A DNA stretch of 64,000 nt from NCBI GenBank assembly GCA_026168455.1, contig CM047431.1:22447365-22511364 (forward strand), in the 5' to 3' direction. The notes below the pieces were generated by a model, which ran no database searches, was not told where the DNA came from, and worked only from the letters and a program-made list of their open reading frames with translations. A program made the position numbers and the translations under genes. The stretch's first letter is position 1; each line of letters opens with the position of its first letter. This document shows, piece by piece, positions 1 to 10,295 of the stretch. Origin of the DNA: Theocolax elegans (taxonomy: Eukaryota > Arthropoda > Insecta > Hymenoptera > Cerocephalidae).

Positions 1-917
1 ATACTGTCTAAAAGATGTCTTTTTATAGTCAGAAACTGCCTAAAAATTTCCAGAGTGGGTCTAAATCATTAAGATCACTTATGGTCAAAATATCCGGGAA
101 AAGTGCCCGAAATATTAATAGAAATGTATATTTGTTGCCTTATAACGATGAATCTAGTAGCATGATCATTGCAAAAAAATTTATGCACTTACCTTGGAAT
201 AGTAGAAAAGTATCTCCACTTGTTTCAGTATCCATCTAATCCCCTGTAAGCTGCTAAAAATACAAATATTATTATAAAATTATAAAAAATTATTTTTTAA
301 ACATTTATAATGCTGAATTTTTAGTTTTACATCCCTTACGAGAATTATAATACTAATTTGAAGGATTACTATAAAAGTATCAACATTATTATTATTATTA
401 TTCAGCAATACATTGTTTAGATTTCACAAACTTGTCACTGTCACGTTATCATATTATTCATTATAATTATATATCCGATTTATTTATATATCTTTTGTAT
501 TAAATACGTATATTCAGTTATTGTAATAATGATGTTTATATATTTATGGTAATCCTTCAGATTAGTATTATAATTCTTGTAAGGGATGTAAAACTAAAAA
601 TTCAGCATTATAAATGTTTAAAAATTAATTTTTTACATTTGTATAATAATATTTGTATTTTTAGCAGCTTACAGGGGATTAGATGGATACTGAAACAAGT
701 GAAGATACTTTTCTACCACTCCAAGGTATGTGCACAAATTTTTTTGCAATGATCATGCTAATAGATTCATCGTTATAAAGCAACAAATATACATTTCTAT
801 TAATATTTCGGGCACTTTTCCCGGATATTTCGACCATAAGTGATCTTAATGATTTAGACCCACTCTGGAAATTTTTAGGCAGTTTCTGACTATAAAAAGA
901 CATCTTTTAGACAGTAT
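1..917. repeat. Long inverted repeat (fold-back element)
   Basis: The two ends are reverse complements. The first 19 bases (1-19) pair with 899-917, and the match continues at high identity to about 373 on the left and 545 on the right, leaving a spacer of about 170 bases. TA dinucleotides at 2-3 and 915-916 flank the inner ends, which would suit a Tc1/mariner-type target site, but the left edge may lie outside the window. There is no transposase. Each arm contains a short exon-like segment with splice-like borders (see findings). It could be a MITE-like fold-back element or an inverted duplication of ordinary sequence. Confidence 0.85.
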
Positions 918-1284
918 TAGGTTACCAGAGTCCGGAGCAGAATTGCTGATTTTCACTATTTAAGGTTTAAATGGCTTACAAGAGTGTGACAGCATACATT
1001 TATGTCTTTAAAAGTATTTTTAATGAAAAGTTCGGAAAATTTTACAAAAAAAGTCATACTTATGTTTTTAGTGAAAAATGCATCCCCTGGGAGCTAAAAA
1101 TTCATGAAAATGGGCATATAATGCAAAAAAGTGCTAAAATGTCAACTTTGACTCTCTGTAACTTAAAATAATGGCCCAGAAAAAATCTGAAAAAATTCAG
1201 GAGAACTACTGGATACCTCTAAAACATATTCCCACAGTTATAGCAATATTAATTTTTTTCATCTTCAATGTCACAGAGAACCAC

Positions 1285-1334
<50 letters not shown>

Positions 1335-1742
1335 GGAGACGAAAAAATGGAAATAGCAAAAATGGAGTTAAGTAAAATCGGCAAGCTAGTTCTTTGAACA
1401 CGGTATTTTATTATTATGCGTGAATAAATCCCGATAGAATTTCCTGTACAGTCAACAAATAAATAGAAAAGATAAAGTCTTATCATAAATACGTGATATA
1501 ATAAATAAATAATGGAATATTTATTGAAGGTAATATCGAGGGGCTGATTAGCAGTACCCGTGTAAAGTACAATATCGCAACAGTCTGGCTGAAGACTTGC
1601 ATAATACGTATCTCTAAAGTCTCGTAAGAGATTTATATTTCTATCTTTGTGAAGTCTTGCAAAAATAATTCGCAAAACTATTCTCAAAATATATTTCTCT
1701 TGTGGCAAGTTTCGCTAAAAGAGACAGAGTAAATGGCAAATG
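918..1742. other. Unassigned AT-rich stretch
   Basis: No coding region is supported. It holds a TA microsatellite and otherwise unremarkable AT-rich sequence. The short open frames here run through the microsatellite and show no domain. Confidence 0.6.
1287..1331. repeat. (TA)n microsatellite
   Basis: About 22 uninterrupted TA units. Confidence 0.97.
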
Positions 1743-1951
1743 AGAGGCCTGCGATGACTCGGTTGGTAGGTCGTCGGGCTCGTAATCTGGAGGTCCCACG
1801 TTCGATTCTCGGCCCCGGCCGATTGATACAAGCTCCACTGAAGAATGTATTTTCAATAAGTGCTGTTTTATCAAAAACATCGTGTGACCTCCGTCGCTGA
1901 TTAGCACCGATTTGGGAGCATAAAAGGAGCAACGTTAAAATAAAAAAAATA
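1743..1951 (+). mobile_element. tRNA-derived SINE, copy 1
   Basis: The head resembles a tRNA. An A-box-like segment lies at 1755-1766 and a degenerate B-box-like segment at 1799-1809. A non-tRNA body follows and ends in an A-rich tail near 1938-1949. The whole unit recurs on the minus strand at 22840-23056, including the body, which proves a repeat family rather than a lone tRNA relic. The anticodon arm reads as CGU in the standard fold, so tRNA-Thr is a possible ancestor; this is tentative. The B box has two departures from GGTTCGANNCC, so this copy is probably less able to recruit Pol III than copy 2. I could not identify a target duplication here. Confidence 0.85.
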
Positions 1952-3149
1952 GCAGATGATTCACGAGACTAATATCAAAATGAATTGTCTTGTAAAAAGT
2001 CTCACTAAAGAAACAGATTAAATACGAGACAAGGAACAAGACAATTTTTCTATATTGTACTTCTCATAACATTTATGACATTTTATAACATTTTATTTAT
2101 GCCGCATGACAATGAACAAAACAATCAAGGATTTTAATTTGCAAAACTCATTTTTATTTCTCTAAATATCTTATATTAGATTAAGTAGATATTTCATGCA
2201 GATTATAAGTATAATTAAACTAAATACGATCACCTTCATTAAATAATGCAGTAACAGCAACAGTAAAATATGCATTATTAATTTTCTCATTTTCTATATC
2301 ATCAACAATATACGTCAACTGGTCAATATTTAATTCATTTAAAACATTTTGAAGATTTTCAATTGGTACTAAATTTCTCACTTCGAAATTCTTATTACCT
2401 AAATAAGTAAAAGGTATTAACTTATTTATGACATCACAATGAAATGTATATCGAAAACAGTACTTATGAATAATTGCATACATTATGGCAGTTATTGCAG
2501 TTTTCGTCACAAAAACAGTTACATACTTTTAGAAGTGTTTCGTTACAACCAATAAAGAGGGTTCGGTCTTATACATATTTTACGACATATCAAGGGGCGC
2601 GCTCGCGCTCCCGACGCAAGTATCTGATACGCGGCTAGCCTTATATTCAGCTAACTCGCTATGCGTATTTTTCCTCGGCTGAATCTTAGATTAAAAATTA
2701 ATGTTTTCGTATTTTGTCTACCCCTAAATTGTTCCTTAATTATTTATTTTTATTATGCGAAACATTCCATACCAATTCTTTAATACATATTAAAGAAAAA
2801 GCCGTGAAAAGGAATGACATGTCGATTTCCTTTTAAGAAATTTTGTCACTTTCGTTTTTGTATATATAGTCTACTATAGAAAAAACAGGACAGAGCGATG
2901 GAGAGTTTAAAGTTTGAGAGAGATAGATGACGTATATATAGCCAAGTTACGAAAAAAAAGGGCAGACTAATGAAAAGTTTAAAGAGTGAGAGAGATACGT
3001 CGATTGTTATAGAAGTTGAAATGTGGCCGTGAGAACGAGCTAGAGTAACGTGAATACTTCCATCGTCACAGCTGAGTCTGAAAAGACTTCATATTCATTC
3101 ACATTATTAGCTGTCAACCTCAGAGAGAAACAGAGAGAGTGAGAGATGC
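1952..3149. other. Unassigned AT-rich stretch with a weak open frame and degenerate repeats
   Basis: A 96-codon minus-strand open frame at 2220-2510 shows no motif I recognise. Two degenerate purine-rich copies of about 60 bases occur at roughly 2884-2935 and 2956-3000 (shared core: agtttaaag...gagagagata). A short GC-rich patch lies at 2596-2640. Nothing here supports a gene strongly. Confidence 0.5.
2220..2510 (-). CDS. Unrecognised small open frame
   Basis: This is a 96-codon frame with ordinary composition that ends NEGDRI. I do not recognise a family. It has no neighbouring partner and no visible promoter. It lies between a SINE and a truncated non-LTR element, so it may be a fragment of an unrecognised transposon protein or a chance frame. 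It is listed only for completeness. Confidence 0.15.
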   Translation of the reverse strand: MTKTAITAIMYAIIHKYCFRYTFHCDVINKLIPFTYLGNKNFEVRNLVPIENLQNVLNELNIDQLTYIVDDIENEKINNAYFTVAVTALFNEGDRI

Positions 3150-3825
3150 CATATTTTAAACAGCTACTATATATCTTTAACAGATCTTCGCCGACTACCT
3201 CCAGAGCACTTTTTATTATTGTCAGATCGAAACAGTCTATTCCTGGAGCTTTATCTGGCTTGATTTTCTTTACCACTTGTGCCATCTCTGTTATTGTAAA
3301 CTCCTCCGTTTCTCTGTATTCGTCTGTATACCTATTGTTTTGCAGCCTTATATTAGCTTGCTCTTGTGTTTCTGAGTATATTTCATCGTCCGGGAACAGT
3401 CGGTCTAGTATCTGTTTTGCTCTTTCTTCCCAGGTCATCGTGTATTCACTGTCTGTTAGGATATTACTTGCGATGTCTCTAATCCTTGCCTTCATGGCGG
3501 CCAGTTTGTACGGTAAGCTGCATGGATTGTCGTTGCCTTGTTTGGTTACGAACTCTTCCCATTTATGAGTCTTTGTCGAGTCAATTAGTCTTGTGTACTG
3601 TCTCTTGGCCGACTTATAAATCCTTTTCCTGTATTCTCTTTGTTCTGGGTATCTCTCCTTTTGAAATTGCCGTCTTAATTTATTAGTGTATTTTTTGGCC
3701 AGTGTCAGTTCTTCTTTCCACCATGGGACTTTCCTGTTTGATCTGTTTTTGATTGGTATGGCTTTGTCACATGCCATACTTATGCCGTTGGTTACGTTTC
3801 TCAAGCCGGTGATCGTTGAGCCTGT
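3150..3825 (-). pseudogene. R1-clade non-LTR ORF2: linker and start of reverse transcriptase (3' piece)
   Basis: The minus-strand translation contains VPWWKEEL, the linker motif between the AP endonuclease and reverse transcriptase of R1/Jockey-type ORF2 proteins. It is followed by KIKPDKAPGID, the first RT block (normally K..KAPGxDG). Homology stops at about CLKYG near 3150, so the RT palm and everything beyond are lost. On the other side the reading is cut at 3825 by the gypsy-1 LTR and resumes in the same frame at 14423. Together the pieces form one interrupted element. It is non-functional. Confidence 0.85.
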
Positions 3826-3829
3826 ATCG
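3826..3829. repeat. Candidate target-site duplication ATCG, left copy of gypsy-1
   Basis: ATCG immediately precedes the LTR start TGTCCACT. The same four bases follow the distal LTR end at 14419-14422. Four bases is a usual Ty3/gypsy target length. Confidence 0.6.
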
Positions 3830-4626
3830 TGTCCACTGGGGATTAGGGTGGAGTCACGAATAAAACAAAAAGAACTAGTTAAAGTAGGTGTAAAGTGTAA
3901 CTGTCTGTGTTGTTTGTGTCGTAAAATAAATCAACTTTTTTTTCGCATATATTACTATAAAACTTCAAAAGAACAACAAAAAGAAACAAATTTTTCAATT
4001 AATAAGTGAAATGGGTTTCTTGAATTCTGGAACACTGGAATCTGGAACAGCTTTTCTTTTAGAGTTAATCTGCGTAACCGTGTAACACGCTGAGTTTGTA
4101 ATTATTACTTTTCCGATAATTAAATTACTTTATTCGATTCGAATTACGTGTGACTGGCTTACAAACTCTTATCACGCTCGCTTTCCGACCAATTCCGAAA
4201 TTCGCGACATTCATAACCCAAACTGACATGAAACAATCATCCCAAAAAATGTATTAGAATAGAAAACTTTCATTCATTACTAACCTGGTGAGTTGCTCTC
4301 CTCCTTCGAAAGTGGCTTTACGTCGAGAATAAATAATGACATGAATTTAACTATAATAATGAAACTATTATGAATAACTATAGTGAATGAAATACATTAT
4401 TTGGTTTCCTTATTAATTCATTCTATAACAATTAAAATTTTAATCCTTTATACTTTATGAAGTTTGTATGTAATTCTGAAATTATTAAGTAACTATTGTA
4501 CTAAACTAACATTGTGTGCATATTTTTCTCTATATTTGGGAATGGTGTGGGGCTTAAGGGAGTAAAATATAAGTCATATTTCAATAAGTTTTATCAATTT
4601 AATAAAATAATAAGAAAAATTTTACA
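3830..4626 (-). repeat. 3' LTR of gypsy-1
   Basis: The plus strand begins TGTCCACTGGGG and ends TTTTACA, directly followed by a purine tract of the minus strand. Bases 3830-3889 match 13047-13106 with two or three differences. The rest does not match the other LTR. The right end is inferred from the polypurine tract and the CA dinucleotide. Confidence 0.6.
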
Positions 4627-4637
4627 CTCCCCTATTT
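4627..4637 (-). promoter_or_regulatory. Polypurine tract of gypsy-1
   Basis: The minus strand reads AAATAGGGGAG directly before TGTAAAATT, the inferred U3 start. The TAG in this tract is also the stop codon of the 3' ORF, so the coding end and plus-strand priming site overlap. Confidence 0.65.
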
Positions 4638-5765
4638 GGGGTGAATGTTTAGGGCTTCCACCCACTCGTCGTGGCACTCCGGAGAGAACTCGATGGTCGT
4701 CCCGCTCCTGCCACATCCGCGGCAAAACTTTGTGCGTGCCCCCGGACACCTCTGCCAACTGTGGTCTCTGCTTCCACAGTTCCAGCATCCCTGCCTTCTA
4801 CGGCCACTATACGCCGTTGGACGTGGGGCCAGGGTGCTGGACACGGCGAGATTCTGGATCGGAAGCATCCAAGTTCGCTGGGATCTTTGGGGGGGTGCTA
4901 GGGAGCTGGTGCTGGATGCTGAGGGGAATTGGGGGGGTGGGGAAATTTTCAGGGACAAGAGGGATGGGATAGTTGGGGAAACCGGTCCCGTACGGCGTTC
5001 TTCGGGGGGTGGGGTGGTTTGGCGGGGTTCTGAAGGGGCGTTTTGGATAGGGGCTAATAGGGGTGGGGGCAATTCGGAAATGGTAGGGGAAGGGGTATAC
5101 GGGATATGGATAGGGACAAAATGCACTATGCGCATCGCATGGTCTTGGGAGGGGTCGCGGTATATTTGGGTAATGGGTTTGGGGAATTCGGGAAGGGAGT
5201 CGGGAGATTGCGGCGCAAGGGGTTGGGGACGGGTCACAGGGAATGGTGCTGGGATGGAAATGGGACTGGGAAGTTGGTGCTTGATGGTAATGGGGTTTGC
5301 GAGATGGTGCTGGATGGGGTTGGGGTTGAGGAACTGGTGCTGGAGGAGGCCGTGGATTCGCCGGGACCTGCGGTTGCTCGCATGGCGCAGCGGCTTTCCG
5401 TGGCCGACCTCGGCGCCTTGGAGGTCTCTCGCCACCGGCTCCCTCGTCTGGCTCCTTCCTCTTCCCCGTGGTTGTGGAGGCCTGTGCCGCGGGAAGCTGT
5501 CGCCGTAGTGGCTCGGCGTCTCCGACACATCCGCCCGGTACGGCACGTAACCCCGGTACCGATACCCTTCCGGACTCCTCTCCCTCCTCGGAAGCGTCCG
5601 TTGAGGCACCGGGGACGGTGGTGCTGGAGGTGTCGCTGGGCTGGGCAACGTTGCTATGTTTTGGGGAGGCGGGTAGATCGGCGCCTTGCCCATCAGAGGT
5701 CGTCGAACTGCCGACGTTCCGCCTCTTCCTTCCATTCCTCGTAGGCTGCTTCGCCGTTGTAACAT
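4632..5765 (-). CDS. Gypsy-1 3' ORF: proline-rich protein with C-terminal zinc knuckles
   Basis: This is an open frame of 377 codons downstream of integrase, in the place where errantiviruses have env. It has no signal peptide or membrane span. The N-terminal part is Arg-rich, the middle (about 80-320) is rich in Pro, Ser and Gln, and the C-terminus has CWNCGSRDHSWQRC (a CX2CX4HX4C knuckle, about residue 328) followed by FCRGCGR and a further Cys. The same layout occurs at the end of gypsy-1 gag. The ATG at 5763-5765 directly follows CCCATTTCTATTCCAG, a good 3' splice site. The start overlaps the integrase 3' end by 73 bases in another frame, and the stop lies in the polypurine tract. I infer a spliced subgenomic mRNA and an RNA- or DNA-binding product. 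The function is unknown. Confidence 0.65.
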   Translation of the reverse strand: MLQRRSSLRGMEGRGGTSAVRRPLMGKAPIYPPPQNIATLPSPATPPAPPSPVPQRTLPRRERSPEGYRYRGYVPYRADVSETPSHYGDSFPRHRPPQPRGRGRSQTREPVARDLQGAEVGHGKPLRHASNRRSRRIHGLLQHQFLNPNPIQHHLANPITIKHQLPSPISIPAPFPVTRPQPLAPQSPDSLPEFPKPITQIYRDPSQDHAMRIVHFVPIHIPYTPSPTISELPPPLLAPIQNAPSEPRQTTPPPEERRTGPVSPTIPSLLSLKISPPPQFPSASSTSSLAPPQRSQRTWMLPIQNLAVSSTLAPRPTAYSGRRRQGCWNCGSRDHSWQRCPGARTKFCRGCGRSGTTIEFSPECHDEWVEALNIHPK

Positions 5766-6676
5766 CTGGAATAGAAATGGGACTGATTTACCTTTCGGGG
5801 CGGAATGTATCGCTTAATATCCTCTATGGATATTTCAGTTCTTTTCTTTGTATCGTCATCTTCTACGATATAAACAGTAGGGGTTTTAACTTCGACTACT
5901 GTTGCTGGACCTACAAATTTCGGAGCCTGTTTGGCTGCAAAATTTCCTTCTGCAGAAGATTGTACACGATTTAATCTAGCTATTCTATCTCCTATCTGGT
6001 AATTAATATCCCTTCTATTCCTGTTATAATATTTGGCTTGCCTAGCAGTGGCTTTATCCATATGATGTTTAACTAGATCGTGAAGAGCTGGAAGTCTCTT
6101 CATACGATCTGACCACTTTTCTGAGTCTTCAGGAAGGATAGGAATGGGATTCTCGAGGTGCTTTAGGATTAGGATGGAGGGTTCCGGATTTCTACCCAAA
6201 TTCATAAACGCTGGTGTTGTTTTAAGCGACGAGTGAATCGTTGTATTTAAAGCGAAACAAAATTCCCGTAAATGCAGATCCCACTCTTTATGATCTTCAG
6301 CTAAAAAGCTGTTAACCATAGGCTTTAAATTACGGTTTACTCGCTCTACCGGGTTTGCTTGGGGTCTATAAGGGGGTGTGGTAGTTTGATTGATACTATA
6401 AGCTTCTAAGCGTTCTGACATTAAATTATTGGCAAATTCAGTCCCATTATCTGTCAACAAAAACTTAGGGCATCGCCATCGGTTTATGATCAAATCCTCA
6501 AAAGCTTGACATACACTTTTAGCGTCTGCCTTCCTAAGTGGCTGAATTTCAACGTAACGAATGAATAATTCTTCAAAAATAATTACGTATCTGAACCCTC
6601 GTTTAGATTTTGGCTTCGGGCCCATAATATCGGCGGCCACTACTTTCCATGGTCCCTCGATATTTATTTCGCCCAT
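5693..6676 (-). CDS. Gypsy-1 integrase (catalytic core and C-terminal domain)
   Basis: Integrase inserts the cDNA into the genome. This frame has the full D,D-35-E triad: D16 (AADIMGP), D76 (LLTDNGTEF) and E111 (NPVERVNR). A C-terminal GDRIARL and a beta-barrel-like segment lead to DIKRYIPPRK. The N-terminal HHCC zinc-binding part lies upstream and is partly out of frame: YYYWPGYFYDT and CHECQ are in this frame at about 6690-6790, while HNSSQSGHLG is in another. The core is therefore intact but its fusion to the rest of pol is broken. The 3' end overlaps the 3' ORF. Family assignment is secure. Confidence 0.9.
   Translation of the reverse strand: MGEINIEGPWKVVAADIMGPKPKSKRGFRYVIIFEELFIRYVEIQPLRKADAKSVCQAFEDLIINRWRCPKFLLTDNGTEFANNLMSERLEAYSINQTTTPPYRPQANPVERVNRNLKPMVNSFLAEDHKEWDLHLREFCFALNTTIHSSLKTTPAFMNLGRNPEPSILILKHLENPIPILPEDSEKWSDRMKRLPALHDLVKHHMDKATARQAKYYNRNRRDINYQIGDRIARLNRVQSSAEGNFAAKQAPKFVGPATVVEVKTPTVYIVEDDDTKKRTEISIEDIKRYIPPRKVNQSHFYSRCYNGEAAYEEWKEEAERRQFDDL
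5766..5781 (-). promoter_or_regulatory. Candidate 3' splice site before the gypsy-1 3' ORF
   Basis: The minus strand reads CCCATTTCTATTCCAG immediately followed by ATG. It has a pyrimidine-rich run and a terminal CAG. The donor would lie in the leader or gag and was not located. Confidence 0.5.
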
Positions 6677-6745
6677 TAACCCTGCTGGGGATAATTGGCA
6701 ACTTTTGTGAATTTGACATTCATGACACGATCGGACATAACAAGA

Positions 6746-8652
6746 AGTATCGTAAAAATAACCGGGCCAATAATAATAAGTCGCAAGTCATGCGTAAGTT
6801 TTTCTATGCCTAAATGTCCTGATTGAGAAGAATTATGGGCTTCGAAAAGTGCTTGGGTTCCGTTTGATGCTGGAAGAACTAATTTCCACGCATCCAAATC
6901 AGGGAACAATGGATCGACTAATGGGTTTGGACGATGTGCGTAAAGAAAACCATTCTCGATTTTAAAATCGGGATACTTAGCTGGAAATTACCGTACGTTT
7001 TCCATTTTTCGTATGTACCATGGATAATCTATGTGAGTCGGAACTACAGCTGCTACTTCTGACTCTTCCCACGCTCTTGATAAAGCGTCCGGAACTTGAT
7101 GCAAAGCACCTTTACGATGTACAAATTTGATATCGTAATTGTGTAGCGCGGTATTCCATCGTGACAGTCGGCCTGCAGGGTCTTTGAGATTATTTAGCCA
7201 TAAAAGACTGAAATTGTCTGTTATTACGGTAAACTGTTCTCCTTGAAGATAGCCTTTAAGCCTATCTGCTGCCCACAGAACCGCTAAACACTCTTTTTCA
7301 GTTACAGTGTAATTGCGTTCTGCTTTGGTCATTGTTCTACTCACATAGTAGATTGGATGTTCCTCCCCATCAATTACCTGCGTAAGCACACCTGCTATCG
7401 CGTAATTGCTTGCGTCCGTCTGCAACGTAAAGGGTAAGGTGAGATTGGGTCGTGCCAGAATGGGTGCTTGAGTAAGGGATATTTTCAAAGACTGTCTGTT
7501 GCTCTGCATCCCAGTGCCAACGAACACCTTTTCTAGTTAACTGTGTAAGGGGATTTTTATTTCGGATAGATTTGGAATAAACCGGGAATACCATCCGATC
7601 ATCCATAGGAATCTGCAGAGTTGCTTGAGGTTTTTGGGTGCTGGATATTCGATTACAGGTTTAGTTTTGTCGGGATCAGTACACAGACCATGTTCATTAG
7701 TATCGTAAAAATAACCGGGCCAATAATAATAAGTCGCAAGTCATGCGTAAGTTTTTCTATGCCTAAATGTCCTGATTGAGAAGAATTATGGGCTTCGAAA
7801 AGTGCTTGGGTTCCGTTTGATGCTGGAAGAACTAATTTCCACGCATCCAAATCAGGGAACAATGGATCGACTAATGGGTTTGGACGATGTGCGTAAAGAA
7901 AACCATTCTCGATTTTAAAATCGGGATACTTAGCTGGAAATTACCGTACGTTTTCCATTTTTCGTATGTACCATGGATAATCTATGTGAGTCGGAACTAC
8001 AGCTGCTACTTCTGACTCTTCCCACGCTCTTGATAAAGCGTCCGGAACTTGATGCAAAGCACCTTTACGATGTACAAATTTGATATCGTAATTGTGTAGC
8101 GCGGTATTCCATCGTGACAGTCGGCCTGCAGGGTCTTTGAGATTATTTAGCCATAAAAGACTGAAATTGTCTGTTATTACGGTAAACTGTTCTCCTTGAA
8201 GATAGCCTTTAAGCCTATCTGCTGCCCACAGAACCGCTAAACACTCTTTTTCAGTTACAGTGTAATTGCGTTCTGCTTTGGTCATTGTTCTACTCACATA
8301 GTAGATTGGATGTTCCTCCCCATCAATTACCTGCGTAAGCACACCTGCTATCGCGTAATTGCTTGCGTCCGTCTGCAACGTAAAGGGTAAGGTGAGATTG
8401 GGTCGTGCCAGAATGGGTGCTTGAGTAAGGGATATTTTCAAAGACTGTCTGTTGCTCTGCATCCCAGTGCCAACGAACACCTTTTCTAGTTAACTGTGTA
8501 AGGGGATTTTTTATTTCGGATAGATTTGGAATAAACCGGGAATACCATCCGATCATCCATAGGAATCTGCAGAGTTGCTTGAGGTTTTTGGGTGCTGGAT
8601 ATTCGATTACAGGTTTAGTTTTGTCGGGATCAGTACACAGACCATGTTCATT
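6746..8652 (-). repeat. 953/954-bp tandem duplication inside gypsy-1 pol
   Basis: 6746-7698 and 7699-8652 are nearly identical. The only difference I noted is one T in a T-run (near 7549 and 8503). Each unit carries the end of RT, all of RNase H and the start of the integrase zinc domain. The junction shares AGTATCG with the sequence before the first unit. The duplication makes pol unreadable as one protein. Confidence 0.92.
6988..7606 (-). pseudogene. Duplicate RNase H segment of gypsy-1
   Basis: This second copy of RNase H arose from the tandem duplication, with the same residues as 7941-8480. It is preceded by a truncated RT end in another frame. It is followed by the start of the integrase zinc-binding domain at 6676-6909 (NSSQSGHLGIEK), which then runs out of frame before YYYWPGYFYDT. 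It is a structural leftover, not an independent gene. Confidence 0.85.
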
Positions 8653-9303
8653 TACAACATAACCAAGATATTTTACTTCGGCACAGCAAAATTCTGACTT
8701 ATCTCGATTAAGTTGTAAATTCACTTCTTTTAACGCCTTCAGTACTTTACTTAACTAGAAAACATGATCTTTAAAGGTTTGGGTTGAAATAATTATATCG
8801 TCTAAGTAGACGAAAACATGTGGTTCCCAATCTGGTTTGATTAATTTTTCTATGATCTTTTGGAAGGTAGCTGGAGAGTTTGTTAAGCCGTAGGGCATTC
8901 TCTTGAAGTGGTGTAGGCCTCGTCCCGGTATGCCAAATGCAGTTATTTCTTTACTGCCTTCTTCTAGTAAAATCTGATGATAAGCTTGCGACAAATCTAA
9001 TTTTGAGATATACTTTGCTCCTCTTAACTTATCTAGTATATCATCCATATTCTTTAATGGGTAAGCAAATCTTTTTGTTACTTTATTAACCTGCCGATAG
9101 TCAATACAAAATCGGTATTTGCCGTCAGCTTTTGGTATTATTACTGGGCAACTACACCAAGGACTCTCTGATGGTTCTATTATGTCTTCTTTTAACATAC
9201 GGTCTACCTCTTCTTGCCCTGCTTTCAACATCTTTGCTGAGTACTTCCTCATCCTTTGACTTATAGGCTCGTGACCCTGGACATCTATTTTGTGGTAAGC
9301 CAA
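7941..9303 (-). pseudogene. Gypsy-1 reverse transcriptase and RNase H (broken)
   Basis: RT motifs are clear: CIDYRQVN, SKLDLSQAYHQI, MPYGLTNSPATF and FVYLDDIII (the YxDD catalytic pair). RT is cut by a TAG at 8755-8757 after FKDHVF and continues in frame with LNRDKSEFC and YLGYVV. A frameshift near 8445 leads to RNase H: LQTDASNYAI, TEKECLAVLWA, VITDNFSLLWL and PDALSR. TDN replaces the usual TDH in the third block. The product is not functional as it stands. A second copy of the RNase H part lies at 6988-7606. Confidence 0.9.
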
Positions 9304-9441
9304 AGTTGTCGCACCAAGTGTTTTCGGGGTTTTCGTGATAAGACTGTCTAGGACCTTTTTATTTCTTTTTCCTCTTCTTCTGACGCTTGACGGAGGCCAT
9401 CTATACTAGCTAGTGCTGGAAGGAACAAGTGGATCTTGCCC

Positions 9442-10287
9442 TTAGGGATAAAACTGATGAACTTCCCCTGCTGGTGTCCACCATGTGTCGTTTTCGAAGT
9501 CTATCTTGAGTTCAAATAAACGTTTGAAATCAATTCCCAAGATACACTCGTACTGTAGTCCGTCTGCTACTCGGAAAGGTAAGGTTTTCTCAATTCCATC
9601 GATACTAACCGTTACGTCTAATTTTCGTTCCACAGGAACTGATATCCCATTGGCTACGCTTACGGCGCCCTAGCAAGATTTAAATTTCCCGCTAAACTAT
9701 TTTCCTAAACCTTTTCCTATATAGGAATAAACAGATCCGACGTCTAAAAGTCCTATCATCTTTTTTCCGTTTAATTCTATCGAGAAAAACAATCTAGGCT
9801 CAAGCCTACCTAACGGATGCCTTTGGATGAGTGAATCTGGTGATAAGACAGTAGTTGAAAACATATTTTCTACTACGCTATTATTCGACTTATCTCCCGA
9901 TTCATCCGGCAGCTTAACTATTTTTACCGTTGGTGCTGGAGAGGAATTTTTCCTTTTCTTTTTGGGTGCTGGATGGGAATTTTCTTGGGTTATGGAGGGT
10001 GCTAGAGAGAAATTTTTCCTTTTCTTTTTGGGTGCTGGATGGGAATTTTCTTGGATTATGGAGGGTGCTAGAGAGACATTTTTTCTTTTCTTTTTGGGTG
10101 CTGGATGGGAATTTTCTTGTTTTTTGGATGGTGCTGGATGGACTTTTCCGGTGTTTATAATTGTTGCTGGAGAGGAAATTTTCAATATTTTTGGATTCAT
10201 GGAACCTGTTTTCTTTCTCTTATTTGGATTTGTTGGAAATTTGGTAGTTTTGGAGTCTACTATAACGTTTTCTACCAAGGAGGACAC
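9442..10287 (-). pseudogene. Gypsy-1 spacer and aspartic protease (broken)
   Basis: This region lies in the -1 frame relative to gag. It begins with a Lys/Pro-rich linker built from 22-residue repeats, then LFFSIELNGKKMIGLLDVG, the retropepsin N-terminal strand, and ILGIDF near the end of the domain. The catalytic triplet is D-V-G instead of D-T/S-G, which should abolish activity. Two in-frame stops near 9672-9697 and further stops after 9442 separate it from RT. Its role in an intact element would be polyprotein cleavage. Confidence 0.8.
9932..10140 (-). repeat. 66-bp tandem repeat, about three units
   Basis: The nonamer GGTGCTGGA recurs at 9965, 10031 and 10097, and a related GGTGCT(G/A)GA at 9932, 9998 and 10064, giving a period of 66 bases (22 codons). 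The encoded unit contains HPAPKKKRKN, a basic patch that could act as a nuclear localisation or nucleic-acid-binding segment. Confidence 0.93.
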
Positions 10288-10295
10288 ATCGACTC

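Noticed and set aside
1271..1708. 145-codon minus-strand gene
   Set aside because: The frame crosses the TA microsatellite (Tyr-Ile repeats) and has no recognisable domain.
1745..1816. Functional tRNA gene
   Set aside because: The tRNA-like head is followed by a shared non-tRNA body and recurs at 22.9-23.1 kb on the other strand. It is a SINE head with a degraded B box and weak acceptor pairing.
4645..5744. Several long plus-strand open frames over the G-rich region
   Set aside because: They are antisense shadows of the minus-strand 3' ORF. Translations are Gly/Trp/Arg-rich, have no motif and are explained by G-run composition.
9932..10140. CRISPR-like array
   Set aside because: The 66-bp units are direct tandem repeats in phase with a coding frame, without distinct spacers, in a eukaryotic retroelement.
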